Assembly (NCBI RefSeq): GCF_002930155.1
Contig: NZ_PHND01000001.1
Span: forward strand, 620,001-684,000
From: Entomoplasma ellychniae
GTDB lineage: Bacteria; Bacillota_I; Bacilli_A; Mycoplasmatales; Mycoplasmataceae
Length of the DNA stretch: 64,000 nucleotides
Direction of reading: 5' to 3'
Each line of letters opens with the position of its first letter. The first letter of the stretch is position 1. Below are positions 11,148 to 22,680 of the stretch, one piece after another. A model generated the notes under the pieces. That model did no database searches, had not been told where the DNA came from, and worked only from the letters and a program-made list of their open reading frames with translations. The translations under genes and the position numbers were made by a program.

Positions 11148-12964
11148 TGCCAAAATTAGTTAACGAATTACCAATTTTGAAAGTTAGAAATTTAATTACT
11201 ACTTCTCTAAAAGAATCAAACCAAATCAAAAATATTTCATTTGAAATAAATGAAGGTGAAACATTTGCAATATTAGGTGAAATGCATTCAGGTAAATCTA
11301 ACTTAGTCAATTCTATTTTAGGTAACGCTGCAATTCAATCTGGTTCAGTTTACTTTCAAGAAACATTAGCCTTAGGTGAAAAACCCAATTTATACATTTG
11401 AAATAAAAAAGTTTTAGAAATTCAAAAAGATTTTAAAACAGTTCTTAATGATATTGAAAAATCTTTAAATTCATACAGTGATGAATTAGAAGAATCATAT
11501 TTTAAATTTGTTGAGAACAAATACTTTGATGTTAAGTCTAAACAGTCATTAAGTTATCCAGACAAAAAAAACTTTAAAATTTCAGAAGGTGAAAACATTA
11601 AAGATTATGATGTTATATCAGATAAAAAAGATATTAAACTTACTAATATAGAAACCTTATTAGATGATGGTATTGAATTAATATACCAAAACATTTCGGG
11701 TTATAATAAACAAAAAACATTTTTACAAGAATTAAAAAACGATAACATTGGTGAAGATGGATTGCTGCAAAAAATGTTAGAAACTATTATCAAATGTGAA
11801 AAAAAAGTTCACTTTATCCTTTCAAATTTGATAGATATTTTGAAAAAAATATCTATTATTGAAGAAATTAGAAATTTAGTTCAGGCTAGAGAGTATACTT
11901 CAATATCAAAATTCTATAAGGATTTAACATCAGTTTTGAAAAAAGTTGAAAAAAATGTGACTAAAATTAATGAAACTATTATTGAAATTGATGAGAATCA
12001 AATTCTTTTATCAGCCTCATTATCTCGTGGTGGTGAAAGAAAAAAATGAGAAGCTTGGTTAGATGAAAAAATTGATTCTTCTATTGATGAAGATGAACTT
12101 TACAATCTTGTCATTATAAAACAATTACTAAATTTTCCAAGCATACAAGAAATTATTAGTAAAAATCCAAAATATCAAACACCAAACTATTCTGAATTAA
12201 AAGAATTGAAAAAAATGATTAATATTATTAATCAAGACTCAACAAAGTTGCTTTCTGAAAGAATAACTGTTGGGGAATTATTAAACGAGTATATTGACCT
12301 TAATAAATCAATTTTAAAAAATGAAATTATTATTAAAGATTATAAAGATTACATGATAAGTCAAGATGATTCTTTTGATTCTCATTTTAATTCAAAAAAA
12401 CCATCACGAAAAAAAGTCAAATTGCTTATTATTGAGTCAATTTTAAAAGCAGTAGGTTTAGGAAATGATTATTTAAAAGTTTTTCTTACTGAATTATCTA
12501 TTTCAGAAAAGCAGTTGTTAATTATAGCAATTTCAGCAATTGTACCAAATAAAATCATTAGTTTGGACGAATCATTTTCACACCTTGATACTTTTTCTAA
12601 AGTTAAAGCAATTAAACTATTGAAAACAATAAAATCAAAATTTAATTCGACTTTCATAATTGCTGAAACTGATTTAAACGTGGTTGAGTTATGAGCTGAT
12701 ACTGTAGCAATCATTTTTAATGGTAAGCTTTTGGAATTAGGCCCTAAAGAAGAAATCTTTAATGATCCGAAACACCCTTACACAAAAACACTTATTTCTT
12801 CAACAATATCTGTTGAAAGTGAAGATGCTTTGAATGAATTAATATATAATCCATGGTCAGAACATCATGATTATAATATTGATTTACCAAAATGAACAGA
12901 AGTATCTAAAAAACATTTTGTCTATTTAAACAATAGAGAAATAAATCATTTAAAGAAAAAATAA
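11147..12964 (+). CDS. oppF: Divergent OppF-like ABC transporter ATPase with a large helical insertion
   Basis: This 605-residue partner is translationally coupled to the preceding ATPase. Walker A reads GEMHSGKS near residue 45, lacking the usual second glycine. A long coiled insertion follows. The signature region is ELSISEKQ, Walker B is IISLDESFSHLD, and the H-loop side reads FIIAETDLNVVE. The C-terminal oligopeptide-type tail (GPKEEIFNDPKHPYTKTLISS) is well conserved and identifies the OppF lineage. ATP binding seems retained and catalysis uncertain. A terminator follows directly. Confidence 0.7.
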
Positions 12965-12968
12965 TTAC

Positions 12969-12994
12969 AAACTAGTCTTTATGCTAGTTTTTAT
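12969..12994 (+). terminator. Intrinsic terminator after the Opp-like ATPase pair
   Basis: AAACTAG/CTAGTTT stem of 7 bp with an 8-base loop and a T-rich tail. Confidence 0.75.
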
Positions 12995-13022
12995 TTGTGA
13001 AAAATATCAATTTTGGTATAAT
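12995..13022 (+). promoter_or_regulatory. Promoter of ftsK
   Basis: TTGTGA and TATAAT separated by 16 bases, 22 bases upstream of the ftsK start, match a vegetative sigma promoter. Confidence 0.6.
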
Positions 13023-13044
13023 ATAGGAAATTGAAAAGGAACTT

Positions 13045-15978
13045 ATGCCCAAAACTTTAAAAGAAGAAGAAATTTTAGCTAATCATAATTGAAATGAAGA
13101 TAGAACATCGGCTTTCATAACAACAAAAACAAAAAGAAGAAATGATTCTATTTCTTGGGTTGTTACAGGATTTACTGTTCTTTTTTTCTCAGTTATAAGT
13201 TTCACAAGATTAACTGTTATAGGCCAGTTTTTTGATGACATTATTTTTAATTTTTTATTTGGTTGATTTAAATATTTTGTTTATTTATTGTTGTTTTTTG
13301 TAGATATATGTATTTTTACAGGAATAAGATTTAAATTTAAAAAAAGATTTATTTTTATGTTGTTTTTAAGTTTTGTTATTCTATGTTGATTGATAACACT
13401 CATTCTTTATTCATTTCAGTTATCGCAAAAACAAGATTTTAGTGGTTTGTGGCAAAAAGACATTTTTTCTTTAATGTTTATTAATTATTCTGAAAAATGA
13501 TTTATTAACTCTATATTTTATCCTGGTAATTTTCATAATGCCTTACATTTATTGTTTAAACCAGAAATAAGAGGTTATTTTAATTTTGAAAGTGGTGGAG
13601 GAATAATTGGTGCTTTCTTAACTGGTGTTACAGCTTATACCTCAATTGTTGGTGCTTTTTCATTATGGTTTTTTGTTACTTATATTCATGCTTGTTGAGT
13701 TTTAACTGGCGATCCATTTTATTTATTCAAAGCAAAAAATAAAAGGAAGGGAAAATCACTTAGAATCCTTTCTTTAAATGCGAAAAGAAATCCAAATTTA
13801 AAACAAAGATTAAAAGAAGCTAAAAAATTAGAAGCTTCAAAAGTTCAGAATGAATTAACAAAAGAAGCAGGCGTTGAACCTTTAAAACCAATAAGTCGAT
13901 GAGAAAGTATTAATGTTTTTGGACAAAATATAGACTTAGAAGAAGATATTAAAACTTCAGATTTAACAATTCAAATGCCTTCATATTTTAAAAATGAAGA
14001 CAAAAAATTAGACGATTTAGAGGAAATAAATGAAATTGAACATTCATCAGTTAATTTAGAAACTGAAGAAATTTCACAACTTATCCAACCTCAATATAAG
14101 TTTATTTCAAGAAGACAAAGAACTGAACAAGAATTAGCTAGAAAAACAGTTTCACAAAAACCATCTGATTTTTCAATTAATGAACCAACTGCTAATTTGA
14201 CTACTAGCAATGTTGATGAGTTTAAAACTATAACTATAGAATCTGCATTAGAAGAAAAAGAATCACTTCAAAAAATTAAAGAGGATGTAAAAGAACAAAA
14301 TAGTATTAAAGAAAATTTGGTAAATAATGATGAAGGTGATGAAACTTTTTTAAATTCAATTTATGAAGAAAAATCACTAGTTGCACAAGATATAACTATT
14401 GACTTTTTTAAAGATGATATGCAAGAAATAAATAATGAAATTATTTTTAATGAAGTTGAACCTCAAATTATTACTCAAGAAGAAAACGTTTCAAACCCAA
14501 CGATAGAAGAAAATTTAGTTATTTTAGAAACACAAACAGCAAAAGAGACAACATTATTACCACCAATAATCGAAGAAATGAAAATAGAAACCAAAAAAAA
14601 TTACAAGTTACCACCAATTGATGTTTTGGTTCAAATTGAAAAAGATTATGACAAAGATAGAGCTAATAAAGAAAATGCTGCCCTTAAGGCTTTAGCAATT
14701 GATGAAACTTTTATTCAATTCAATGTCAATGCAAAAGTTGTAAACACAATTATTGGACCAAGTGTTATGAAATTTGAAATTCAAACTAAACCAGGAACTA
14801 AAGTTAACAGCGTTACAAGTTTGGAAAATGATTTAAAATTAGCACTTGCTACAAATAACATGCGTTTAGAAGCACCAATACCTGGAAAAACTTTAATTGG
14901 TATTGAAATTGCAAACTCATTTTCAGAAATGGTTTCAATGCGTGAAATAATAGAATCTATTCCTGAATCTAACAAAGATGACAAACTACTTTTTGTTCTT
15001 GGTAAAAATGTTTTAGGTCAGCCTTTAACAGCTCAATTAAATAAAATGCCACATTTATTAGTAGCTGGATCAACTGGTTCTGGTAAATCAGTTATGATAA
15101 ATACTTTAATATGTTCAATTTTGTTAAGAGCAAAGCCAAATGAAGTGAAGTTTATTATGATTGACCCTAAAAAAGTTGAATTGTCAATTTACTCAAGAAT
15201 ACCTCATATGCTAAGTCCAGTAATTTCGGACATGAAACAAGCTGCTAATGCTCTAAAAATGGTTGTTTTAGAAATGGAAAGAAGATATGAATCTTTCATG
15301 AGTCTTGGAGTTAGAAACATAGATGGATACAACAAAAAAGTAAGCAACTCAAAAAAAATGCCATATCATGTAGTTATTATTGATGAACTTGCTGACTTAA
15401 TGATGACAGGTGATAGAAAAGCTGTTGAAGAATCAATTATGAGAATTACACAAATGGCTAGAGCTGCTGGTATTCACTTAATAGTTGCAACTCAAAGACC
15501 ATCAGTTGATGTTATCACAGGAACTATCAAAACAAATATACCTACAAGAATCGCTTTTGCAGTAACGACTGGAACTGACTCAAGAACAATTCTTGATGCA
15601 ATTGGAGCCGAAAACTTGTTAGGTCGTGGTGACATGTTATTTATGCCACCTGGTGGTGGAGATTTAATGAGAGCACAAGGTGCATTTATGTCTGATGAAG
15701 AAATTGAGGAAATTGTTGATTTTACAATAGCTCAACAACAAACAGAATATGATGATAAATTTGATGGTGAAAACCTTTCTAATATGTCGACTAAGGATGA
15801 ATTATTTGGTTTAGCTAAAGAATTTGCTCTTAATAAAGAAACTCTAACAACTTCTGAATTAAAAGGAAGATTTGGTATTGGTGATGCTAGAGCTGTTAAC
15901 ATAATGAGCCAACTAGAAGAAAGCGGAATTATAGGACCAAAAAATGGGGCTAAACCAAGAGAAGTTTTTAGAAAGTAA
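13045..15978 (+). CDS. ftsK: DNA translocase FtsK/SpoIIIE
   Basis: This 977-residue ATP-driven pump moves chromosomal DNA through the division plane. The N-terminal 210 residues hold about four membrane helices. A 350-residue acidic low-complexity linker follows. The motor has Walker A AGSTGSGKS near 675 and Walker B VVIIDELADLM near 780. The C-terminal winged-helix gamma domain (ELKGRFGIGDARAVNIMSQLEESGIIG) reads orientation sequences on DNA. The start is placed at the ATG after AAAAGGA. Many Trp codons in the membrane part are TGA. Confidence 0.95.
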
Positions 15979-15981
15979 TTT

Positions 15982-16004
15982 AAAGTGCTTCAGCACTTTT
16001 TATT
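15982..16004 (+). terminator. Intrinsic terminator after ftsK
   Basis: AAAGTGC/GCACTTT stem of 7 bp with a TTCA loop, followed by T-rich sequence. Confidence 0.8.
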
Positions 16005-16042
16005 TTATAAAGATATATAATATTAAAACATTAAGGAGGATT

Positions 16043-17809
16043 ATGAATATTAAATCTATAATTAGTACACTTCCTAATCAACCCGGATGTTATTTGTATT
16101 ATAATGAACATAATAATGTTATATATGTTGGTAAAGCAAAAAATTTAAAAAAAAGAGTTTCTTCATACTTTGATAGAGTTCATAATTTAAAAACAACAAA
16201 ACTTGTGAGAGAAATTGTTGATATAAAGTATTTTGTTGTTTCTAATGAAAAAGAATCTTTAGTTTTAGAAGAAAATTTAATTAAAAAGTATAGACCAAAG
16301 TATAATGTGCTATTAAATGATGATAAGTCATATCCCTATATAACAATAACCAATGAAAAAGACCCGATGTATAAATATATTAGAAAAGTAGATAAAAAAG
16401 CTTTAAGAAGTTTTGGTCCATTGCCTATTGGTTCTAAAGCAAAAGATAGTTTAATAACATTACAAAGATTATTTCCTTTAAGAAGATGTAAAGGTAATTT
16501 AGGCAAACCATGTTTTCATTATTTTTTAAATCAGTGTAGCGGAGCTTGCTATAAAGAAGTAGATGAGCTTTTTTATAAAGAACAAATTAAAAAAGTGGAT
16601 ATGTTTTTTAAAGGCAATATTGGGGAAGTTAAAAATAATTTAACTGCTTTTATGAATAAAGCTTCTGAAAATCTTCAGTTTGAAGAAGCTCAAAGAATAA
16701 AAGAACAAATAGCAACATTAAGTTTTATGACAACCAAACAAAATGTTGAATTTCAAAATGATTTAAATATTGACGCTATAAGTTTTTTAATAGATGACGA
16801 AAAAATTGCTATATCTACTTTATTTTACAGATCAGGTCAACTTATTTTAAAAGATGAACATATTCAAACTTATTTAGAACAAGATGTCAATGATTTAATG
16901 CAACATTTTTTAAATCAAATATACAAAAAAAATATTATTCCTGATAAGTTAATTCTTTCAAATGAAATACAATTAATTAATTTATCAGATGATTTTAAGA
17001 AAATAGCTACTCACCCTATTACAAAAGATGAACTAAAGATGTTTGATATTTCATTTGAAAATGCAAAAGACATAATTAGAAGATCTCAAATATCAAAAAC
17101 AATTAATATTGGAAATGAGCAAGAAATATTGTTGCAACTAGCCAATGTATCTAATACTGAAAAAGAGTTAAGAAGAATTGAAATGTTTGATATTTCAAAT
17201 ATAGCAAATGAATTTATAACAGGAAGTTGTGTTGTTTATATCAATGGACACCCAGTTAGAAATGAATTTAGAAAATACAACATTGATGCAAAATTCACAT
17301 CTGATTATGACCGTTTAAAGCATATGCTTTACAGAAGATTTCAAAAGGCTTTATTGGAGAAAAGAGATTTACCAGACTTAATTATTATGGATGGTGGGAT
17401 TATTCAAATTCATGCAGCAAAAGATATATTAAAAACCCTTGGTCTTGAGTTTATTAGTGTTATAGGATTAGTTAAAAATGAAAAACACAGAACCGAAAAA
17501 CTTATTGATGTAAATGAGCAAGAAAAAGAAATAAAAGTTAATTTGAAATTATTTAATTGATTAAGTGCGATGCAAATAAGAGTAGATGAGTATGCTAAAT
17601 CAGGATATAGAAAAAAACAAGCTGTATCACTTTTAAAAAATGACTTAATGAACATTGAAGGATTGGGAGAAAAAAGAATTCAAATTTTATTTAAAAAGTA
17701 CAATACAATTAATGAAATAAAACAAACCAAAGATGAAGAGTTAATAAATTTATTAAAAAATAAAAAAGCATTTATTAATCTTAAAAAATATTTAGATGAT
17801 TACAAGTAA
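16043..17809 (+). CDS. uvrC: Excinuclease ABC subunit C
   Basis: UvrC makes both incisions in nucleotide excision repair after UvrAB loading. The 588-residue product has the GIY-YIG nuclease at residues 10-95 (CYLYYN, VIYVGKAKNLKKRV). A UVR coiled motif lies near 200-230. The RNase H-like C-nuclease has FDISN near 390 and IIMDGG near 450. The C-terminal helix-hairpin-helix region contains IEGLGEKRIQILFKKY. The start is the ATG after AAGGAGG; the same frame stays open upstream into ftsK, but that extension is not used. One TGA-coded Trp separates the last 80 residues from the rest under the standard code. Confidence 0.95.
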
Positions 17810-17864
17810 TACTTTTCAGTGAAAATAATTATATAATTAAAAAGTTAAAAACAGGAGACAAAAA

Positions 17865-18329
17865 ATGGCAAAAGAAATTTTATTAACTCACCAAGGTATT
17901 GAAGAAGCAAAAATTGAATTAAAATACTTATTAGATGAAGTTAGACCCAAAGTTATTGAAGAATTAGTTGAAGCAAGAAATCAAGGTGATTTAAGCGAAA
18001 ATGCTGATTATGATGCAGCTAGAAAAAGACAAGCTGAAGTTGAAGCAAGAATTAAAGAACTAGAAAACATGATAGATAAAGCAATTATCATTGAAGATGT
18101 TGAAACTGATAATGTTCAGTTAGGTTCAAAAGTTGAACTGCAAATGCTAAACACAAAAGAAAAATTAGGCGTAAAAATAGTGGGTTCTACAGAAGCAGAT
18201 CCTTTCAAAGGTTACATTTCTAATGAATCTCCCATTGCAAAAGCTATTTGAAATAAAAAAGTTGGTGACATAGTAGATGTTAAATCTGTTGATAAGCCAT
18301 ACTCAGTTAAAATTTTAGATATTAAATAA
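17865..18329 (+). CDS. greA: Transcription elongation factor GreA
   Basis: GreA rescues backtracked RNA polymerase by stimulating transcript cleavage. The 154-residue protein has the usual antiparallel coiled coil (residues about 1-75), whose tip carries the acidic pair in GDLSENADYDAA. The C-terminal FKBP-like domain includes the VQLGSKVEL strand and ends KPYSVKILDIK. A TATAAT box lies at 17832 and an intrinsic terminator follows, so it is a single-gene unit. Length is normal. Confidence 0.95.
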
Positions 18330-18333
18330 TTAG

Positions 18334-18356
18334 ATTACCCATAAGGGTAATTTTAT
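18334..18356 (+). terminator. Intrinsic terminator after greA
   Basis: ATTACCC/GGGTAAT stem of 7 bp with a 4-base loop and a T-rich tail. It lies between greA and rsmI. Confidence 0.75.
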
Positions 18357-18370
18357 TTATAAGGAGAGTT

Positions 18371-19246
18371 ATGAATATTCAAAAAACTTTTAAAAATGAT
18401 AAGCCAACAGTTTATTTAATAGGAACACCTATTGGTAATCTTGATGATATTAGTTTAAGAGCGTTAGACACTTTAAAACATGTTTCGTATATTTTTTGTG
18501 AAGATACTAGAACTAGTAGCACATTTTTAAAAAAACACAAAATTTCTAAACCTTTGATATCTTTGCATAAGTTTAATGAAAAAGAAAGAATAAAAAGCAT
18601 CGAAGATATTTTAAGAATAGGTGAAAGTATAGCCATTATTAGTGATGCTGGTTGTCCAACAATAAGTGATCCAGGAGCTTTAGTTGTACAAGAATTATTA
18701 GCGAAAGACATTTGCAATATTACAAGTGTTAATGTTGGCCCTGCTTACATGCACGCAATTGTAGCAAGTGGTTTTGTAAATAATACCAATTACTTCTATG
18801 GTTTTATAGTTAATAAATCTAAAACTTCAAAGCTTAATGAATTAAAAAAAATATTAGAACATTACACTGAAACAATAATTAGTTTTTATGAATCTGTTCA
18901 TAGAATAAAAGACACAATAAATGCACTGTCGCAGTTGGTTGAAAGTGATAGTCAAATTTTAATAGCTAGAGAGTTGACAAAAATAAACGAAGAATTTATT
19001 CGTGGTACTGTTGTTGAAATAAATGAGTTTATTCAATCTGAAAGTTTTGTTGAAAAAGGGGAATTTGTTATTGTTTTAAATAATAAAAAAATAGTTGAAA
19101 CAACAATGTCAGTTGAACAAATATTATTCAATGTTAATCTTTTACTTCAACAAGGAAATAAACTAAAAGATGCTTGTCAAGTAGTTTCTAATCAAGCTAA
19201 TTTAACTAAAAATGAAATATATAGTATTTATATAAAAAACAATTAG
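18371..19246 (+). CDS. rsmI: 16S rRNA (cytidine-1402 2'-O)-methyltransferase RsmI
   Basis: RsmI methylates the ribose of C1402 in the 30S decoding centre using S-adenosylmethionine. The 291-residue protein shows the tetrapyrrole-methylase fold signatures: TPIGNLDDISLRAL near residues 19-32, FCEDTRTSSTFLKK near 48-61, and ISDAGCPTISDPG near 95-107. Its ribosome site is AAGGAGAG. The C-terminal 60 residues are Lys-rich and less conserved. Family membership is clear. Confidence 0.92.
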   Translation: MNIQKTFKNDKPTVYLIGTPIGNLDDISLRALDTLKHVSYIFCEDTRTSSTFLKKHKISKPLISLHKFNEKERIKSIEDILRIGESIAIISDAGCPTISDPGALVVQELLAKDICNITSVNVGPAYMHAIVASGFVNNTNYFYGFIVNKSKTSKLNELKKILEHYTETIISFYESVHRIKDTINALSQLVESDSQILIARELTKINEEFIRGTVVEINEFIQSESFVEKGEFVIVLNNKKIVETTMSVEQILFNVNLLLQQGNKLKDACQVVSNQANLTKNEIYSIYIKNN

Positions 19247-19257
19247 TACTTTTTTAT

Positions 19258-19286
19258 TTGCAAATTATATATTGATTAAGTATAAT
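19258..19286 (+). promoter_or_regulatory. Promoter of tRNA-His
   Basis: TTGCAA and TATAAT separated by 17 bases, placed 17 bases upstream of the tRNA 5' end. Confidence 0.75.
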
Positions 19287-19303
19287 AAGAAAGTATCTTT
19301 TAT

Positions 19304-19380
19304 GGCGCCGGTGGTGAAGTGGTTAACACATCAGGTTGTGGTCCTGACATTCGCGGGTTCAATTCCCGTTCGGCGCCCCA
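19304..19380 (+). tRNA. tRNA-His (GTG)
   Basis: The cloverleaf folds with anticodon GTG in the loop TTGTGGT. The acceptor starts with the extra G(-1) typical of tRNA-His, which pairs with discriminator C73. The T-loop reads TTCAATT, and the CCA end is encoded. A good promoter precedes it and a hairpin follows. Confidence 0.95.
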
Positions 19381-19392
19381 TTTATAAAAAAT

Positions 19393-19419
19393 AAGGCATG
19401 ATTAAATCATGCTTTTTTA
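19393..19419. terminator. Bidirectional terminator between tRNA-His and the rhodanese gene
   Basis: GCATGAT/ATCATGC stem of 7 bp with a TAA loop. A-rich sequence lies on the left and a T-run on the right, so it can stop both the tRNA transcript and the convergent rhodanese transcript. Confidence 0.75.
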
Positions 19420-19716
19420 TTTTAAATTATAAAGCCCACTGGAAAGAACAAAAACATTTGAATAACCCATTTTTTGATACTCTTTTGCAGTTAAACTACT
19501 TCGTTGTCCATAGTTACAAATAAAAATCAATTTTGAATTCTTGTCTGGAAAAGTTTTTGAAGCACTATTTATTACTTTGGGGTATGGTATGTTTATAGCA
19601 CTATTAAAATAAAGCCCTGTTATTGTATCTTCACCTTGGGTTCTAACATCAACAACTGTGTATCCTTCTTTGACCAACGCATAAAACTCTTTGTTATTAA
19701 TTGCAATACTTTTCAT
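19417..19716 (-). CDS. Rhodanese-domain protein
   Basis: This is a single 99-residue rhodanese domain. It contains VVDVRTQGE near residue 21 and the active-site loop CNYGQRS near 67-73, whose cysteine would carry a persulfide sulfur. Such stand-alone domains transfer sulfur, for instance in tRNA thiolation or detoxification; the partner cannot be inferred. It is transcribed against its neighbours and shares a terminator with the tRNA gene. No membrane or signal segment is visible. Confidence 0.88.
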   Translation of the reverse strand: MKSIAINNKEFYALVKEGYTVVDVRTQGEDTITGLYFNSAINIPYPKVINSASKTFPDKNSKLIFICNYGQRSSLTAKEYQKMGYSNVFVLSSGLYNLK

Positions 19717-19796
19717 ACATTATCCTATCTATAAATTATTATGATACTTATAAATAAAAAATGATATAAAATTAAATAAAAAGAAGCGAGGTTTTT

Positions 19797-20234
19797 ATGA
19801 AAAATATTTATATTTCAAATGATCATACAGCAGTTGAAATGAAATTAGCAATTAAAAAACATTTAGAATCACAAGGATATAAGGTTAAGGATTTAGGTAA
19901 TAACGATGGTCAATCATGTAATTATGCTGATAATGGAGTTAAGTTAGCTCAGGCAGTTGTTAAAGATGCAAATAGTTATGGGATTGCTTTATGCGGAACT
20001 GGCATTGGTATTAGTATCGCAGCTAATAAGGTTAAGGGTGCAAGAGCTGGTTTAGTTTATGAAGTTCAAACAGCAGAATTAATAAGGTTACATAATGACG
20101 CTAATATTTTAGCAACAGGAGCAAGGTTAATAGCAATTGACAAAGCAATTTTAATTGTTGACACATTTTTAAATTCTAAATTTGAAGGTGGGAGACATCA
20201 AGAAAGAGTGGATATATTAAATGAAAAAAATTAA
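19797..20234 (+). CDS. rpiB: Ribose-5-phosphate isomerase B
   Basis: RpiB interconverts ribose-5-phosphate and ribulose-5-phosphate in the pentose phosphate pathway. The 145-residue RpiB/LacA/LacB fold shows [10 protein letters not shown] near the N-terminus, where the family has DHAG. The active-site region is [15 protein letters not shown] with the catalytic cysteine near residue 66. GGRHQERVD near the end is also conserved. It overlaps glyA by 14 bases, so the two are co-translated. A LacAB subunit of galactose-6-phosphate isomerase is the alternative; a single copy here favours RpiB. Confidence 0.9.
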   Translation: MKNIYISNDHTAVEMKLAIKKHLESQGYKVKDLGNNDGQSCNYADNGVKLAQAVVKDANSYGIALCGTGIGISIAANKVKGARAGLVYEVQTAELIRLHNDANILATGARLIAIDKAILIVDTFLNSKFEGGRHQERVDILNEKN

Positions 20235-21459
20235 TGAAAATATATTAAAATCTTTGAATAATGAGTTAAAAAGACAACAAAATCATATCGAGCTAATTGC
20301 TAGTGAAAATTATGTTAGTGAAGCTGTTTTAACTTTATCAGGAAGTATTTTAACTAATAAATATGCTGAAGGTTATCCAGGAAAAAGGTATTATGGAGGC
20401 TGTGAGTTTATTGATGAAATTGAAAATTTAGGAATTGAACTTGCTAAGAAAATATTTAAAGCAGATCATGCAAATTTACAACCACATTCAGGAAGTCAAG
20501 CTAATGAAGGTGTATATAGAGCCCTTTTAGAACATGGTGATAAAATTGTAGCTATGAGTCTAGATGCTGGTGGACACTTAACTCATGGATATCCAATTAA
20601 CTTTTCAGGGAAACATTATGATTTCAAACATTATGGAGTTAATAAAGACACTGAAGAAATTGATTTTGATGAAGTTAGAAAAATTGTTTTACAACACAAA
20701 CCAAAACTTATTGTAGCTGGGGCTAGTGCTTATTCTAAAATTATTGATTTTAAAAAATTTAAAGAAATAGCTGATGAGGTTGAAGCTTTATTAATGGTTG
20801 ATATGGCTCATATAGCTGGTTTGGTTGCTGGTGGAGCTCACCCTAACCCAATGGAATATGCTGATGTAGTTACAACAACAACTCATAAAACTTTAAGAGG
20901 TGCTAGAGGTGGAATGATTCTTTGTAAAAAATCTTTAGCTAAAAAAATTGATGCAGCTATATTTCCAGGAATTCAAGGTGGACCATTAGAAAATCAAATT
21001 GCAGGTAAAGTTCAAGCATTATATGAAGCTGATTCACAAGAATTTAAAGATTATGCAAAACAAATAGTTGTTAATGCACAGGCGTTTGCTAAAGCTTTAC
21101 AAAACGAAGGAATAAGACTTGTGGCTAATGGAACTGACAATCATTTAATTACAATTGATGTTAAATCAGGATTTGGGGTTACAGGAAAAGATGCTGAAAA
21201 AATACTAGAAAAAATAGGGATTGTAACAAATAAAAATATGATTCCATTTGATGATGAAAAACCTTTTATCACAAGCGGTGTCAGAGTAGGAACACCAGCC
21301 ATGACAACAAGAGGTTTTAAAGAAGCAGAGTTTGTTAAGGTAGCCTCAATTATTTCAAGATCATTAAAAAATCAATCTGAAGCAAATTTACTAGCACTTT
21401 CAAAAGAAGTATCAGATTTATGCGAAAAGTTTCCTATTTATAAAAATATTAAATATTAA
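20221..21459 (+). CDS. glyA: Serine hydroxymethyltransferase
   Basis: GlyA converts serine and tetrahydrofolate to glycine and methylene-tetrahydrofolate, the main one-carbon source for thymidylate synthesis. The 412-residue PLP enzyme has [10 protein letters not shown] near residue 20, [11 protein letters not shown] near 52, [13 protein letters not shown] near 197 and the PLP lysine in [10 protein letters not shown] near 226. Length and motifs are complete. The start lies inside the rpiB end, indicating an rpiB-glyA operon. Confidence 0.97.
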   Translation: MKKINENILKSLNNELKRQQNHIELIASENYVSEAVLTLSGSILTNKYAEGYPGKRYYGGCEFIDEIENLGIELAKKIFKADHANLQPHSGSQANEGVYRALLEHGDKIVAMSLDAGGHLTHGYPINFSGKHYDFKHYGVNKDTEEIDFDEVRKIVLQHKPKLIVAGASAYSKIIDFKKFKEIADEVEALLMVDMAHIAGLVAGGAHPNPMEYADVVTTTTHKTLRGARGGMILCKKSLAKKIDAAIFPGIQGGPLENQIAGKVQALYEADSQEFKDYAKQIVVNAQAFAKALQNEGIRLVANGTDNHLITIDVKSGFGVTGKDAEKILEKIGIVTNKNMIPFDDEKPFITSGVRVGTPAMTTRGFKEAEFVKVASIISRSLKNQSEANLLALSKEVSDLCEKFPIYKNIKY

Positions 21460-21525
21460 ATTTTAAACACAAAAATGTTTTAGCATTTATAATTATAAAT
21501 AATTTAAGAAGGTTAGAGGAAAAAA

Positions 21526-22149
21526 ATGGCATTTACAGAACTGAAACACCCGTTAATTATTGATAAATTAACAAGAATGAGAAAAATTGAAACTTCATCA
21601 AAAGATTTTAGACAAAATTTAAACGAAATTGCACAACTAATGGTTTATGAAATTTTTAGAGATATTAAATTAGTACCTATACAAATTCAAACGCCAATGG
21701 TTGAAACAACAGGTTATACTGTAGATAAACCTATTGTACTAGTGCCCATACTTAGAGCTGGAATTGGAATGTTAGATGGTATTCAAACTTTAATTCCAAC
21801 TGCTAAAGTTGCTCATATAGGTTTGTACAGAGATGAAGAAACTTTAGAAATTCATCAATATTTTGCAAAAAAGACAGAAAATATTCAAGATAGTTATGTA
21901 ATTATAGTAGATCCAATGTTAGCAACTGGTGGAAGTGCTATTAAAGCGATAGATATTGTTAAATCTTGAGGGGTAAAAGAAATTAAGTTTGTGTGCTTAG
22001 TGGCTGTTGAATATGGTATTGACAGAGTGTTAGAAAAACACGCTGATGTAGAAATTTATGCAGCATCAAAAGATAAAGAACTTAATGAAAAAGGTTATAT
22101 AGTTCCAGGTCTTGGAGATGCTGGTGATAGAATATTTGGGACAAAATAA
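21526..22149 (+). CDS. upp: Uracil phosphoribosyltransferase
   Basis: Upp salvages uracil to UMP with PRPP, important in organisms lacking de novo pyrimidine synthesis. The 207-residue protein shows [13 protein letters not shown] near residue 75, the PRPP loop [11 protein letters not shown] near 129, and the uracil-binding end [12 protein letters not shown] near 190. A TGA-coded Trp lies near residue 148. It is followed by its own terminator. Confidence 0.96.
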
Positions 22150-22159
22150 AATTCCAACA

Positions 22160-22184
22160 AAAAATCTTTAAATAGATTTTTTTA
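22160..22184 (+). terminator. Intrinsic terminator after upp
   Basis: AAAAATCT/AGATTTTT stem of 8 bp with a 6-base loop, followed by more T. It separates upp from the ATP synthase operon. Confidence 0.8.
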
Positions 22185-22267
22185 TTTTTCCCTTTTTTAT
22201 TGTCTCATTTATATAGTAAGAGTAAAATATTATATAACGTGGTAGTAGGAAGGTCGCTATTTATTAA

Positions 22268-22678
22268 ATGGAGTTAAAAAATAATTTTAAAAAGAATTGA
22301 TTTTTAAACAATAAAATTTTATTGGGGCTATTAACTTATATAGTTTGCAGTAGTATGGTTCTTTTTATACTATGAGTAGCAAATGTTTTAAGTTATTCAT
22401 GGTTATTAGGTTTGTTGTTATCTTTTACATCTGTGTTACTTGTTTTATGAATTGCTAAAAAATCATTTAATGTTATTGTAAGAACAGAAAATCACTTTTT
22501 ATTTTATTTTTTATTTTTATTGAAAGTAGGAATTTATGCTACCCCGTTATTTATTGCTTTTTTAAATGTGAATTATATTTTTCACATAAATGGAGTTATG
22601 ATCGGTTTTATTTCTTTGATATTTATCCCTTTCATTAATTTGCAAGTCAATAATAATTCAACAAATAAGGAGGTGTAG
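22268..22678 (+). CDS. AtpI-like small membrane protein leading the ATP synthase operon
   Basis: This is a 136-residue hydrophobic protein with four predicted membrane helices. It is the first gene of the ATP synthase operon, where bacteria usually carry atpI, a helper for Na+/Mg2+ handling and c-ring assembly. Sequence similarity to AtpI cannot be judged by eye, so the call rests on position, size and topology. Three Trp codons are TGA. Its end carries the AAGGAGG ribosome site of atpB. Confidence 0.65.
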
Positions 22679-22680
22679 TT

